64,000 nt of DNA from Chlorella sorokiniana (lineage: Eukaryota > Chlorophyta > Trebouxiophyceae > Chlorellales > Chlorellaceae), in NCBI GenBank assembly GCA_025917655.1, contig CP084618.1, positions 1,116,001 through 1,180,000 of the forward strand. Direction: 5' to 3'. The translations under genes and the position numbers were made by a program. A model generated the notes under the pieces. That model did no database searches and was not told the origin of the DNA. It worked only from the letters and a program-made list of their open reading frames with translations. Positions 10,503-22,000 of the stretch are shown one piece after another (within the stretch, counting starts at the first letter, position 1; every line of letters starts with the position of its first letter).

Positions 10503-13500
10503 CTACTCCGGCGCCGAGCGCAGCTCCAGCACGCGTTGGAAGAGCTGGTTGGGGTCTGAGCCCTCCAGCTGTGATGCCATCATCTGGAAGGTGAGCAGGC
10601 TCCTGGACAGCTGCACGGTGTAGGGTGGGGATGGGGTCGGTGCCAGAGCAGTGCCGAAGGCAGTGCTGGAGGATGCGCATCAGCGCGTCTCCCTTTGCGG
10701 CGGCTGATCGGGTGTGTGGTGTGGTTGGTGGGTGGGGGCGGGGGTGGTCGGGGTGGGGGCTTTCTGGGTGCGCCAGCGCAACGCCAGGCCCCGGCAACAC
10801 TCGCTTGCAAGCATGAGCGCTGCATGGCGCTGTGGCTGGCCAGCCCCTCACCGTCAGCGGGTTGCCAATGGAGACCTGGATGGGCGGCGCGAAACCGGAC
10901 ACTGAGAGGTCGCTCGCGCCGGCATCGCCAAACAGCGAGTAGATGACGGTCCCAGAGGTGTCGACCGCGGTGCCCGACGCGCCCACCACCAAAAGATGCC
11001 AAGCGCGGGCGCACATTGATGGGGGTGCCGAACGCCACGCGCACCCCCACGTGTTGGCCCATTTGTCGTCGCTGCTGCGGCAGGTGCGAGAGGAGACGAG
11101 CGCAACGCCGCCCGCGTCCTGGTTGAGCGTGGGGTCGCCGAAGCAGTTGGACTCCGCGGTGAACGCGGGGCAGTCAGCTCCAGAGAGGGGCAGACGAAGT
11201 CGGAGCCGGCGCTCGGCGCCGCAAACAGCGACACGGTGTCGCCTGTGGCGGCGGATAGGTCCCAAGAGCAGCGCGGGGACCTGTCGCATGGGCCATAGTG
11301 TGGGGAGCAAAAGAGGGAGGGGGCGGGGGGCAGGAGGGGCGGGGTTGTCGAGGGTACGCTTGCGCTGGGGGTTGCGCCCGCTGCTGCCTGCCCCGGGGCC
11401 CTCTGGACCCACAGCAGCGGCCAGTGCTGCATGCATTGCAAGCCCCTTGCGCAGGGTCGGGAGGCAGAGGCGCAAGCAAAAGTTCAATCGCGTACCTTGT
11501 GGTCAGGGATATGTAGGAGCGCAAGGTGGAGATGGCTTGGAACGTGTTGGAGGGTTGGTTTGCAAACACGGAAATGGCCTGCGTTTGGGCAGCACGTTGA
11601 CGCCACGTGACAACAGAGTCGCAGCTTGCCACTCCAGGCGCATGGGGGCAAGGATGCAGCATGGTTCAAGCGCTGTGCCGCAGGCTGCGCTGGGCGCCAC
11701 CCTGAGCTCCCATGGCAGGCCCTGCACCTACCCAGGCCCTGCACGGGACAGGCGTCGCACAGGCACCACAACCCTCGCCTGCTGTCGTGCTGGAGGCAGG
11801 GTTGTGGCCTCACGCCGCAGAACGGGAGAGGGGCAGCACACTCGGAACCACCCACCACCACGCCCACGCCCACCGCAGCACACCTGCAACTCCACCGTCA
11901 CAGCGCCGCTGGGCGCCAGCGCCAGCCCGGGGGACAGCTGCACTTCCACCGCCTGGTCGCTGGCGGCGACGGTGCCGGGCGGGATGGTGGAGTTGGGGGT
12001 GGGCAGCACATCGAGGGTGCTTGGGTCGACGAAGACATACTGAAGCCGGGGGGGACCGGGAGGGGGGCATGTACATGTGGGCATGGGTGGGGAGGTGTTG
12101 GGTCGGGGGCACACTTCAACAGCAAGGAGGCGTGTCGACTCGTTCAGCCGTGGCTCAAGCGAGCGGCTGCAGCGGCACACTGCCAAACTGACGTCCCCAA
12201 CGCGGCGGCGCCAGCGCGGCAGTCGGCCCCTGCTCACCGAGATGGGCAGGCTCGTGTTGATGTTTGCGGCGGTGAAGGCGACAGTCAGCAGCTGCAAGGA
12301 CACCTTGGTAAACTGCGGGGACAGGGAAGAAATGGGCGGGGATTATGGGCGGGTCGACCCACGCTGGTGTTCCACCCTGCGACGCACTCTCAACGTGCGT
12401 GGCTTGCCGCGGTACAGCCCAGTACAGCCCAGTGCAGCAGCGCCAGGAAAATTATTCCAGCACCACGAAAGGAACAATGAGGCACCACACCTCCTCTGCC
12501 ATGCCGCCCCCCCCCCCCCACGCAAACACACCGCTGCAGCTTGTCTCGCCCACGGTTTCTCACCGGGGGCAGGTCGTCGCCCAGGGCCACGCTCCACTGA
12601 GAGGCACGGCCGTCCGCGTCGCACGAGTCTTTGGCGGCCAGGGTGACCCCGTAGGGCGGGGCGGTGCGGAGGACGGCACCCGGGAATCCCTGGCCCTCGC
12701 AAACGCCGGGGTTGGTGTACTGGGGGTTGTAGATGACCAGGGCTGGGGATAGGGTTGCACGAGGTGGGGGAGGGGGGGGGGGGGGGTATGGAGACTGGGG
12801 GATGATGGTGGGGGTGCGCAAGCCGAGCTGACATCCGCCACTGCCTCCGCCGCCAGGCAGCCAAAGCAAGAAAGAAGGACTACGCCCATGGGCGTGAATT
12901 GAAAGCGCTGGGCAACCGGGCCGGTTGGCACGGCGGGCGGCCCATCCCGCCAGTGGGCCAGGACGCGCTGTCGTTGGGCCGAGGCGGGTTGGCTTACACG
13001 GGCAGGAGTCGTCGCTTGCTTCAATGTTGACCGGGATGAAGAGAATGCCAAAATCGCCGGTGGCGCCTGTGAGGTCCCACTCACAGTTGAGGGGCCTGCA
13101 GACAACGTTGTATGCGTTAACAGCGGCAACGGCAACCCCCAGGTGCCTAAAGGCTTGCTTGCGGCAGTGTGTGCAGCCAGTTTGGTCACGATTTGCCAGG
13201 AGTGCAGGCTGGGTGTGGGGGTGCATGCTAGCATCAGGGAAACGTTCAGGTGCAGGACAGCGGTCACTCACACTACTGGAGGCGGCGGTGGGGGGCTGGG
13301 AGGGCGTGGTGGCGGTGGGCGGGGCTTGGGGCGGGGGCGGCGGAGGGCGGGGCTTGGGGCGGGGGGCGGAGGACGGGGCTTGGGGCGTGGGGGCGGTGGG
13401 CGGGGCTTGGGGCGAGGCGGCGGTGGGCGGGGCTTTGGCCGCGGCGGCGGAGGGCGGGGCTTGGGGCGGGGTGGCGGTGGGCGGGGCTTGGGCCGTGGCG

Positions 13501-13990
13501 GCGGCGGAGGGCGGGGCTTGGGCCGTGGCGGCGGCGGTGGGCGGGCCTTGGGGCGGGGGCGGCGGCGGAGGGCGGGGCTTGGGCCGTGGCGGCGGTGGGC
13601 GGGGCTTGGGGTGGGGAGGCAGCGGAGGGCGGGGCTTGGGCCGTGGCGGCGGTGGGCGGGGTCGGGGGCGGGGTGGTGGTGGACGGGGCCGAGGCCGTGG
13701 TGGAGAAGGGCGCTTTGTCTGAGCCAACTGCACTTACAGTGCAACGACAGCAGGGAAACCGGAAGTTTTTCTTGCTTCTTACTCATGGAGAGTCCGCTGG
13801 GGCCTCGATTGCAGTTTTAGCACGCAGCCGCAGCTCCTGTCGCCGCCGCAATCGGCGTCTGGGCTGGCACGTATCTTCGGAATTTCCGGATTGACTCCCC
13901 CTCCCTCATCAAGCTCACTACTGCCGTGCCGCTCCAAGCAAGTACCAGCAAGGCCGCCCAAACGGCCTGGCGGCAGGCGAGACCACCCAT
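10503..13990 (-). CDS. Secreted proline-rich protein A, tandem copy, frame-disrupted
   Basis: Family not recognised; probably an extracellular or cell-wall protein. Exon 1 (13990-13919) encodes a 24-residue signal peptide (MGGLACRQAVWAALLVLAWS...). Exon 2 (13727-13272) encodes a Pro/Arg/Lys/Ala-rich arm made of PKPRPPPP-like repeats. Later exons encode a Cys-containing globular part: LNCEWDLTGATGDFGILFIP (13095-12998), VIYNPQYTNPGVCEGQGFPG (12742-12564), VSLQLLTVAFTAANINTSLP (12312-12238), YVFVDPSTLDVLPTPNSTIP (12039-11884), an exon near 11629-11496, CSWDLSAATGDTVSLFAAP onwards (11280-10852) and the last exon LSRSLLTFQMMASQLEG...SAPE-stop (10610-10503). Compared with paralogue C, the 11280-10852 exon changes frame three times (near 11184, 11061 and 10996). 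The exon 7 acceptor reads CTGCGA where B has CTGCAG. It may be a decaying copy, or some breaks may be assembly errors. Confidence 0.6.
13300..13715. repeat. GC-rich minisatellite in gene A encoding the proline-rich arm
   Basis: Imperfect tandem units built on GGCGGTGGGCGGGGCTTGGG. On the - strand they encode PKPRPPPP/QAPPTAA-type repeats. The array has almost no stop codons in any frame on either strand, so the long Gly/Arg ORFs on the + strand are shadows. Confidence 0.8.
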
Positions 13991-14038
13991 GCTTACGTAC
14001 CCTAGCGCAGTTTACACCGGCAGGGGCCCTAGCGCTGC

Positions 14039-14049
14039 AGAATATATCA
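14039..14049 (-). promoter_or_regulatory. TATA-like element upstream of gene A
   Basis: On the - strand the sequence reads GTGATATATTC about 50 bases upstream of the proposed ATG at 13990. The same element stands at the same distance before gene B (18079-18089), inside a near-identical block. Promoter function is inferred from position. Confidence 0.35.
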
Positions 14050-14189
14050 CTTCGAATGATAGAGCATGGTAGGACTGCTGGGTGGCACCATATCGCAGTT
14101 GTGTAGCTTCCTGGACCCCCCTCCACTGGGTGGGGACGTGGCCGACCACTCTGGCATCAATCTTGGAAACACGTCTCAAAACTCACGCA

Positions 14190-14456
14190 TCTCATTGGTA
14201 CTGTGCAGGGCGTTACCGCCAGCTCCGCCCTCACCACCCTGACCTCTTCAGCGGCGCAGGCCGACGTCCCAGGACGCCGGCCTGCCGCGCCTGCACCGCT
14301 GTCCCACACCGTGGGGTCTACCTGCTGGAGGCGGGCATCGTGTTCAACTCAGGTAAGCCCTGCCTGCGCTCTGGGCTGGGGGCACAAGCTGGCTGGGCTG
14401 GGTGCACGAGCTGCCAGCTGCCCGCCGGGCAGCGGGCAACCGCTGCGGCCGAAATA
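14190..14456 (+). pseudogene. ZIP transporter exon remnant 1, rearranged
   Basis: Two pieces of the ZIP gene are recognisable. Bases 14190-14260 resemble the exon encoding IGIALGVTGGSAFTTL but read IGTVQGVTASSALTTLTS. Bases 14308-14346 are almost identical to the exon encoding GVYLLEAGIVF at 9197-9238, including the donor and the intron that follows (CCTGCCTGCGCTCTGGGCTGG). In the intact gene the second piece comes before the first, so this copy is scrambled as well as truncated. No full reading frame remains. Confidence 0.8.
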
Positions 14457-14498
14457 ACTATATAATAACTAAATAATATATAGTATAATTACTAATAA
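14457..14498. repeat. AT-rich insertion in a GC-rich setting
   Basis: About 40 bases composed almost only of A and T (ACTATATAATAACTAAATAA...), placed inside the copy of the ZIP/PRP 3' region. The corresponding site near 10355 has only AAATAACTCAAGG, so this is an insertion or expansion specific to the second copy. Confidence 0.7.
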
Positions 14499-14499
14499 G

Positions 14500-14522
14500 G
14501 CTGCCCTCGTTCCGCGGGCAGC
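14500..14522. repeat. 7-bp stem hairpin (copy 2)
   Basis: GCTGCCC and GGGCAGC flank the loop TCGTTCCGC. This is the duplicate of the hairpin at 10363-10386. One base pair is lost on both sides together, so pairing is kept. Confidence 0.7.
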
Positions 14523-14643
14523 ACGTTGCCCAAATAATAAAACAAAGTGTGAAAAGGAGCTCATCAGGCTGGGCAGACAGCAGCAAGGATGAAGCGAGAC
14601 AGAAAGTTGAGGAGGGGGTTGCGAAGCTGAGAACACGTCGCTA

Positions 14644-17600
14644 CTACGGCGCCGAGCGCAGCTCCAGCACGCGTTGGAAGAGCTGGTTGGGGTCTGAGCC
14701 CTCCAGCTGTGATGCCATCATCTGGAAGGTGAGCAGGCTCCTGGACAGCTGCACGGTGTGGGGTGGGGGTACCCACCGGTGGGGAAGGCACCAGAGCAAG
14801 GCACTGGTGCTGGAGCATGCGCATCAGCGCGTGTCCTTTGCGGCGGCTGATTGGGTGTGTGGTGTGGTTGGTGGGTGGGGGCGGGGGTGGTCGGGGTGGG
14901 GGCTTTCTGGGTGCACCAGCGCACCGCTGGGCCCTGGCAACACTCGCTTGCAAGCATGTGCGCTGCATGGCGCTGTGGCTGGCCAGCCTCCTCACCGTCA
15001 GCGGGTTGCCCATGAAGACCTGGATGGGCGGCGCGATACCGGACACTGACAGGTCGCTCGTGCCAGCGTCGCCAAACAGCGAGTAGGCCACTGTCCCAGA
15101 GGGGTCGACCGCGGCGCCCGACGCGCCCACCACAAACGACGCCAAGCGCGGGCGCACGTTGACGGGGTGCCGAACGCCACGCGCACCCCCACGTGTTGGC
15201 CCATTTGTCGTCGCTGCTGCGGCAGGTGCGAGAGGAGACGAGCGCAACGCCGCCCGCGTCCTGGTTGAGCGTGGGGTCGCCGAAGCAGTTGGAGTCCTCG
15301 GTGAACGCGGGGCAGTCAGCTCCAGAGACGGGCAGTTGAAGTCGGAGCCGGCGCTCGGGCGCCGCAAACAGCGACACAGTGTCGCCTGTGGCGGCGGACA
15401 GGTCCCAAGAGCAGCGCGGGGACCTGGTGCATGGACCCGTGGGGAGCAAAGAGGGGGGGATGCAGACTTGTTGAGGGCGCCCTCGCACTGGGGTTACACC
15501 CACCCCTGCCTAGCCCACGGTGACAGCCAGTGCGGCATGCATTGCAGACCTGGGCCTGATGCGCAGGGACGGGCGGGCCCTCCCGGGGAGAGGCTCACTC
15601 AAAGATCGCGCACCTTGTGGTCAGGGATATATAGGAGCGCAAGGTGGAGATGACTTGGAATGTTCCGGTGTCTTGGTTGTCCAGCAAGGGGGTGGCCTGC
15701 GCTTGGGCAGCACAACGCCAGGTGGCAACGGAGCTGCAGATTGCGGCTTTCCAGTGCATGACGGTCAAAAACGCAACACGGTTCAAGCGCTGTGCAGGAG
15801 GCTACCAGAAGCTGGAAGGCGCCACCTTGAGCGCCAAAGGGCAGGTTTTGCACAGCCGCCAAAAACGCTGCCTGCCTGTTGTGCTGGCGGCAGGGTTGTG
15901 GCCTCACAAGCGCAGAACGGGAGAGGGGCAGCAGACCCAAACACCACCCACCACCACGCCCACGCCCATCCCAGCACACCAGCAGCTCCACCGACACAGA
16001 CAAGTCCTTGACCAGCGCCACCCCGGGGCCAACTCCACTTCCACCGCCTGTTGGCTGGAGGTGATGGTGCCAGCCCGGATTGTGGAGTTGGGGGTGGGCA
16101 GCACATCGAGGGTGCCGGGGTTGGTGAAGACGTACTGAAAGGGGGCGGGGGGGGCAGGCGAAGATGGGTGTGGAGCTAGTCGGCCAACGGCAACCCTGAA
16201 GGGGGTTGAACTTGGTCAATGCCCCAAGGCCGCGCCAAGCACACGGGCGCCGCGACGCACTGCAAACTCACGCTGCAAACCACTTTTGCGAAAATGGTAA
16301 GCGGGCAACCCCGGCTCACCGAGATGGGCAGACTTGTGTCGATGTTGGTGCCGGTGAGGCCGACTGCAAGCAGCTGCAACGCCACAGAGGTGAACTGCGG
16401 GGATGCGGGAAGGAGCGGCGGGGTTGCAGGCGGCTTGACCCACGGTTGTGTTCCACCCCGCGATGCGCTCTCAGCAAGCGTGGCTCGACGCCGTACACCC
16501 CGGCACAGCCCGGTGCAGCCCTGTGCAGCGGTGCGGGAAACGCCGCACAGCAGGACCGCCGAAGGGCCACCTTCCCGACCATCAATAGGGGCAACTGGGC
16601 ACCTGGCCGCCTGCTGGCCGCTTGCACTGCTCGGCAGCTGTAGGCGGCAGCTGAAAAGTTGTGCCGTCGCCCCATCCCCACCCCCGTGCCGCCGCAGCTT
16701 ACAGCAGGCAGGGCGTCGCTCAAGGTCAAGGTCCATCGAGAGGCGGCGCCGTTGACGTTGCAGGAGTACCGCGCGGCCAGGGTGACCCCGAACGGGGGGC
16801 GGTGACGAGCGCGGGGTCGGGAAGCCCTGTTCCTCGCAGTCGCCGGGGATGGTGTATGCAGGGTTGAAGATGAGCAGGGCTGGGGTTCAAGGGGGCAGGG
16901 GGAGGAGGATCGGCGCGGGGTGGGGGGTGTGGGTGTGTGTGTGTGTGGTCGGCGCAAGGGGAAAGGGGGGGATGAGGGCTTGGGAGGGTGGTGGGCTGGC
17001 GCAAGCCAAGCTGACACCCCACCGCCACTGCCCCCGGCGCCAGGCAGCAATGCCGGTCAGCACGGCGTTGCAGCCCTCCCCCTTGAGACACTCTGTCGTC
17101 GGTCCGGGGTGGTGAGCGCACCGGGGCAGAAGTCGTCGCTGGCATCAAAGTTGACAGGGATGGAGAGCTGGAATGCATTGCCAGAGGCGCTGGTGAGGTC
17201 CCACTCGCAGTTGAGGGGCCTGCAAGAGGCAGCGGCGGCGGCAGCAACAGTGTGGTGCCATTTGGCTATGATTCGCAAGGAGTGCGCTTTGGGTCCAAGC
17301 TAGCAGCCACTCACACTGTCGGGGGCGGCGGCGGGGGGCTGGGAGGGCCGGGTGGGGGCGGGCGGGGCTTGGGGGGGGGGGGCGGCGGAGGGCGGGGCTT
17401 GGGGCGGGGGGGGCGGCGGGCGGGGCTTGGGGCGGGGGTGGCGGGCGGGGCTTGGGGCGAGGGGGACGGAGGACGGGGCTTGGGGCGAGGCGGAGGAGGG
17501 CGGGGCTTGGGCCGTGGAGGCGGTGGGCGGGGCTTGGGCCGTGGCGGCGGCGGAGGGCGGGGCTTGGGCCGTGGCGGCGGTGGGCGGGGCTTGGGGCGGG

Positions 17601-18029
17601 GCGGCGGCGGCGGGCGGGGCTTGGGCCGTGGCGGCGGTGGGCGGGGCTTGGGGCGGGGAGGCAGCGGAGGGCGGGGCTTGGGCCGTGGCGGCGGTGGGCG
17701 GGGTCGGGGCGGGGTGGTGGTGGACGGGGCCGAGGCCGTGGTGGAGGAGGGCGCTTTGTCTGAGCCAACTACAGTTGGAGTGCAACGGCAGCAGGGAAAG
17801 CGCAGTTTTTCTTGCTCTTTACTGATGAAGAGTTCGCTGGGGCCTCGATTGCAGTTTGAGCACGCAGCGCAGGACCGGTCGCCGCCGCAATCGGCGTCTG
17901 TGCTGGCACGTATCTTCGGAATCCCCGAATTGACTCCCCCTCCCTCATCAAGCTCACTACTGCCGTGCCGCTCCAAGCAAGTACCAGCAAGGCCGCCCAA
18001 ACGGCCTGGCGACAGGCGAGACCACCCAT
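14644..18029 (-). pseudogene. Secreted proline-rich protein B, tandem copy, multiply frame-shifted
   Basis: Close copy of gene A and of C. Exon 1 (18029-17958) encodes the same 24-residue signal peptide with a GTGAGC donor. Exon 2 (17768-17315) begins LAQTKRPPPPRPRP after a TAG acceptor. Exon 3 (17219-17122) encodes LNCEWDLTSASGNAFQLSIP, and exon 4 (16880-16703) ALLIFNPAYTIPGDCEEQGF. Relative to C it has single-base losses near 16819 and 16800 (exon 4), and frame changes near 15356 (extra C), 15325, 15190 and 15164 in the CSWDLS exon. The stop arrives two codons earlier than in C (SAP-stop, TAG at 14646-14644). With this many breaks a functional product is unlikely, though the window's general indel problem may account for some. 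Confidence 0.6.
17330..17750. repeat. GC-rich minisatellite in gene B encoding the proline-rich arm
   Basis: Same GGCGGTGGGCGGGGCTTGGG-type units as in gene A, with a different number and order of units. This indicates unit turnover since the gene duplication. Confidence 0.8.
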
Positions 18030-18078
18030 GCTCACGTACCCTAGCGCAGTTTACACCGGCAGGGGCCCTAGCGCTGCA

Positions 18079-18089
18079 GAATATATCAC
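18079..18089 (-). promoter_or_regulatory. TATA-like element upstream of gene B
   Basis: GTGATATATTC on the - strand, about 50 bases before the ATG at 18029. It is conserved with gene A inside the duplicated upstream block. Confidence 0.35.
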
Positions 18090-18227
18090 TTCGAATGATA
18101 GAGCATGTTAGGACTGCTGGGTGGCACCATATCGCAGTTGCGTAGCTTCCTGGACCCCCCTTTTCCATTGGGTGGGGACGTGGCCGACCACTCTCGCATC
18201 AATCTCGGAAACACGTCTCAAAACTCG

Positions 18228-18418
18228 CGTATCTCATCGGCGCTGTGCTGGGCGGTACCTGCCGCTCGCCTTCACGACCCTGCCCTCTCCTTCCACAAGT
18301 TTTGTGAGGGGTTGCGGCGGCAGCGGCGCGGGACGCCTTCCTGCCCACCACTGGGTGCTGCCCAGCATGCTGAGCGGCGTCTACGCCATCACCCCTAACC
18401 TGGGCACCCCCGGTGAGT
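18228..18418 (+). pseudogene. ZIP transporter exon remnant 2
   Basis: A single degraded exon. It follows the course of the intact ZIP exon 9465-9654: IGAVLGG..., FTTLPSPSTSFVRG in place of TLLIALSFHQFFEG, then a stretch ending SGVYAITPNLGTP and a GTGAGT donor where the intact gene has GGIYALTTPLGIAI and GTGAGG. The catalytic HQFFEG block is ruined (HKFCEG with frame changes). It lies directly upstream of gene B, as remnant 1 lies upstream of gene A. Confidence 0.75.
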
Positions 18419-19047
18419 CAGAGGGGCTGCCCCGCTGTTTCGCTTGTAGTGGTTCTCAGTCCGCCGGCCTCCACCTCGAATGCTTCATGGCGGCGCCGAA
18501 TGAAAAGGACTCGAGTCTGGTACCATTCCGCAGGCAGCAGGTCGCCTCATAAAGCTTGACAACCTGCCGGGAAACTGAAAAACCTTGTCACAGCGCCGCC
18601 AGCTGGGCAGACAACAACAACAGCTGCAGCTAGCGGGGCCCCAAGTGCAGAGACCACGATGCGCGAGCGCTGGCGGTGGTGGCGCCGCCAATGCATACAG
18701 CTCTGGCGGGGCAGCGGCCCAATAGAGGCTGCATGGCAGCTCAACCCCTTGCAGGGCAGCTGCAGCCCATGGGAGGTGCAGCGCTAGAAGGGCAAGATGC
18801 CAAATCCAGCCGGGACACGCTGACTTGCACAAAAGCGTTGGAAAATGCCACACCACCGCTCAACGCCTCCCGACGTTGGACTCTGACATCAGTCGACTGA
18901 TGTGTCCGTGGCGCACGTTGTCATTTAGATCTCTCAGCAATGGAAACTGCCGCAGTACAAGGCAGGCACAGCATGTGGCGAGGGGGACGGGACAGAAAGC
19001 AAGTCAAGGAAGGCACCGGCATCGTTGGGGGAAGGGATGGTAAATCG
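18419..19047. other. Gap between ZIP remnant 2 and gene C
   Basis: About 630 bases with no supported gene. It includes the 3' region of gene C on the - strand. No repeat or RNA gene was recognised. Confidence 0.5.
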
Positions 19048-22000
19048 CTACTCCTGCTCCGAGCGCAGCTCCAGCACGCGTTGGAAGAGCAGGTCGGTAG
19101 GGAAGCCGGCCAGCCGTAATGCCGTCATCTGGAAGGTGAGCAGGCTCTTTGACAACTGCTTGGGGAGGGCGCGGGGGCCAGGAGTGAGGAGTGTTGGAAA
19201 AGGTGCAAGAGTGCGTCGCTGTTTGCGGCGGCTGATAGAGGGGTTGGGGAAGGGGGGAGGGGGCGCGCGAGCGCAAGCTAGGCCGTGCGTGGCAATACTC
19301 GCTTGCAAGCATGAGCAAGGTGTTGTGGCAAGTCGACCCCTCACCGTCAGCGGGTTGCCCATGTCGAGGGCGAAGGGCGGCGCGACGCCGGGCGTGGTGA
19401 GGGAGGCGCTCGTGCCGGCATCGCCAAACACCGAGTAGGAGACGGGCACAGAGGCGTCGACCGAGGTGCCCGCCGCGCCAACCACAAACGACGTCAAGCG
19501 CGGGCGCACATTGAAGGGGGTGCCGACCGCCACGCGCACCCCCCACAAGCTGGCCCACTTCTCGCTGCTGCTGCGGCACGTGCGAGAGGAGACGAGCGCA
19601 ACGCCGCCCGCGTTCTGGTTGAGCGTGGGGAAGCCGAAGCAGTTGGAATCCTCGGTGAAGGCGGGGGAAGCCAGCTCCAGCGAGGGGCAGTCTGGGTCGG
19701 AGCCGGCGGCCGGCGCAGCTGTCAGCAACACAACGCTGCCGGTGGCGGCGGACAGGTCCCAGGAGCATCTCGGGAGCTGGCGCGTGGGCCAATGGGGGTA
19801 GGGGAGGGGAGATGCAAGGTTGTTGGTGCTGCCATTAGGGCCGGGGCACGCGCCCTCTGCTGCCTGCCCCTCTATGCCCCCACTTTCCGAATGGTGGCCC
19901 CCACACTCGGCGGTGCAAAGGAGACAGAAGCGGGGTGGCAGGCGGAGGTCACAATCATGTCCACATCAATGCCCACCTGGCAGGCAGGGGTATGTAGGAG
20001 CGCAAAGTGGATATGGCCTGGAATCTGTTAAGGAGGTCGTCGTCAATCAGGGGGCTGCCTGCGGACAGATGCATGCAGTGGGATGGAGTAAACCCTCTAC
20101 ACATGCAACTGCGGGGATTGGCAACGATGCGTCTGGTTCAAGGTTGTAAGACCTACTGCCCGATGCCCAAAACGCTGGCGCCCCATACACTCCCGGCCCC
20201 CATAGCCAAACACACCCCTTGAGGACGAGGACAATTGTTGCACTGCAGGCACAACAGCCACCAGCTGGCGGCGGCACCCATGCGGGGATTCATTTGCAAT
20301 AACAGCGTCTCCCCTCTGCACACACCTGCAGCTCCAGTGATACGCCAACGTCACGGCTGAGTGCCAGCTCCGCGCCCAACCCAACATCCACCGCCTGCGC
20401 GCCGCTCACAAAAGTGCCGGGTGGAATGGTGGAGCCCGGGGTGGGTAGCACCTGGCCGCTGTCTGGGTCAGTGAAGACGTACTGTGTGTTTGGGGGTTGG
20501 GGGTTGTGTGCATGCGACAATTAGCGTGGAACGGAGTGGCTCCCAAAGCAGCGCGATTTCCGCCGCCACGGCAAACCTCATCCGTTTGTCATGGTGCGTG
20601 CGGCGGCCGCAGCCCGGCTGGCGGCGCCACCTCAGCAATCGTCCTCGCTCACCGAGACGGGCAAGCCGGTGTCGATGTTCGGGCCCGTGAAGGCAATGGT
20701 GAGAGAGCTCAGTGAAACCTTGGTGTTCTGTGGGGATAGGAAAAACGGGGATTGGGATAGGGTCGGGGCACTGTCGCGCAGGTACGCATGGCGCACTCAT
20801 GATTGGCTGGCTCTCGGTGGAACAACCATGCATGGTGACACTTTTGCAAAACGTTAGCCCTGGGCAAATGGGTCCGCGGTGTTCCTGCTGCAGCTCACCG
20901 GGGGCAGATCGTCGCCCAGGGCTATGGTCCACCGAGAGGCGCGGCCGTCCGCCTCGCAAGCATCCCTGGCTCCAAGGGCGAGCCCGCGCGGTTCCGGGCC
21001 GCCCAGGGTGACAAGCGCGGGGTCTGGGAATCCTTGGGACTCGCAGAAGCCGGGGCTGGCGTACGCGGGGTTGAAGATGAGCAAAGCTGGGGATTGGGCC
21101 ATGCAGGGTGGGTGGGGTGGGGGAGGGAGGTGCGGACAGGATGCGTCTCAAGGATAGGGAGGGGGCACAAAGCGGTGGGGATCCCTGCCAGCGCCGCTTG
21201 GTAAAGGCAAGCAAGGAGAGTGTCAGATGAACGCCGCCATCCCACCTCGAAGCAGAAGTTTCCCTGCCTCCACCGCCCCCATGCGCTCACGCTGCGCTGC
21301 ACGGTGTCACCTCCCGCCCATGCCATGCTGGGTTTCAGACCGGCTATCGTCACAATAACAACAACACGAGCACGGAGGTGGTGAGCTCACCGGGGCAACC
21401 ATCGTCGCTGGCATCAAAGTTGACCGGGATGGAGAGCTGGCTTGCATCGCCAGAGGCGCCGGTGAGGTCCCACTCGCAGCTGAGGGGCCTGCAAAAGGCA
21501 GCGGCGGCGGCAGCAGTTTGGTAGCGGTTGACTGGCGGCAGGAGTTGTTGTTAGCAGGGAGGGGGGCACGGCTCGGACGCTCACACTTGAACGGGCGGGG
21601 GTGGGCTTGGCGGTGGCGGGTTGGGATTGGGGCGCGCGGCGGAGGGCTGGGCTTGGGGCGTGGCGGCGGAGGGCTGGGCTTGGGGCGCGGAGGGGAGGGC
21701 TGGGCTTGGGGCGCGGAGGGGGAGGGCTGGGCTTGGGGCGCGGCGGCGGAGGGCTGGGCTTGGGGCGCGGCGGCGGAGGGCTGGGCTTGGGGCGCGGCGG
21801 CGGAGGGCTGGGCTTGGGGCGCGGCGGCGGCGGGCGGGGCTTGGGGCGGGGCGGTGGTGGGCGGGGCTTTGGGCGCGGGGGGCGGGCGGGGCTTCGGGCG
21901 GGGTGGCGGTGGGCGGGGCTTGGGGCGTGGAGGGGAGGGCGGGGCTTGGGGCGTGGGGGCGGGGGCGGGGGCGGGGGGGCGGCGGTGGGCGGGGGCGGGG

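Noticed and set aside
13250-13894. Long + strand Gly/Arg-rich ORFs (GLGRGGGGR repeats), also at 17252-18145, 21518-22323 and 48028-48542, resembling RGG-box RNA-binding proteins
   Set aside because: They are the reverse strand of the proline-rich arms. The - strand has the signal peptide, matching splice sites and conserved downstream exons; the + strand has none.
21660-21835. Regular 27-bp repeats that could suggest a CRISPR-like or satellite array
   Set aside because: Units are contiguous with no unique spacers, lie in a coding exon and encode a nonapeptide repeat.
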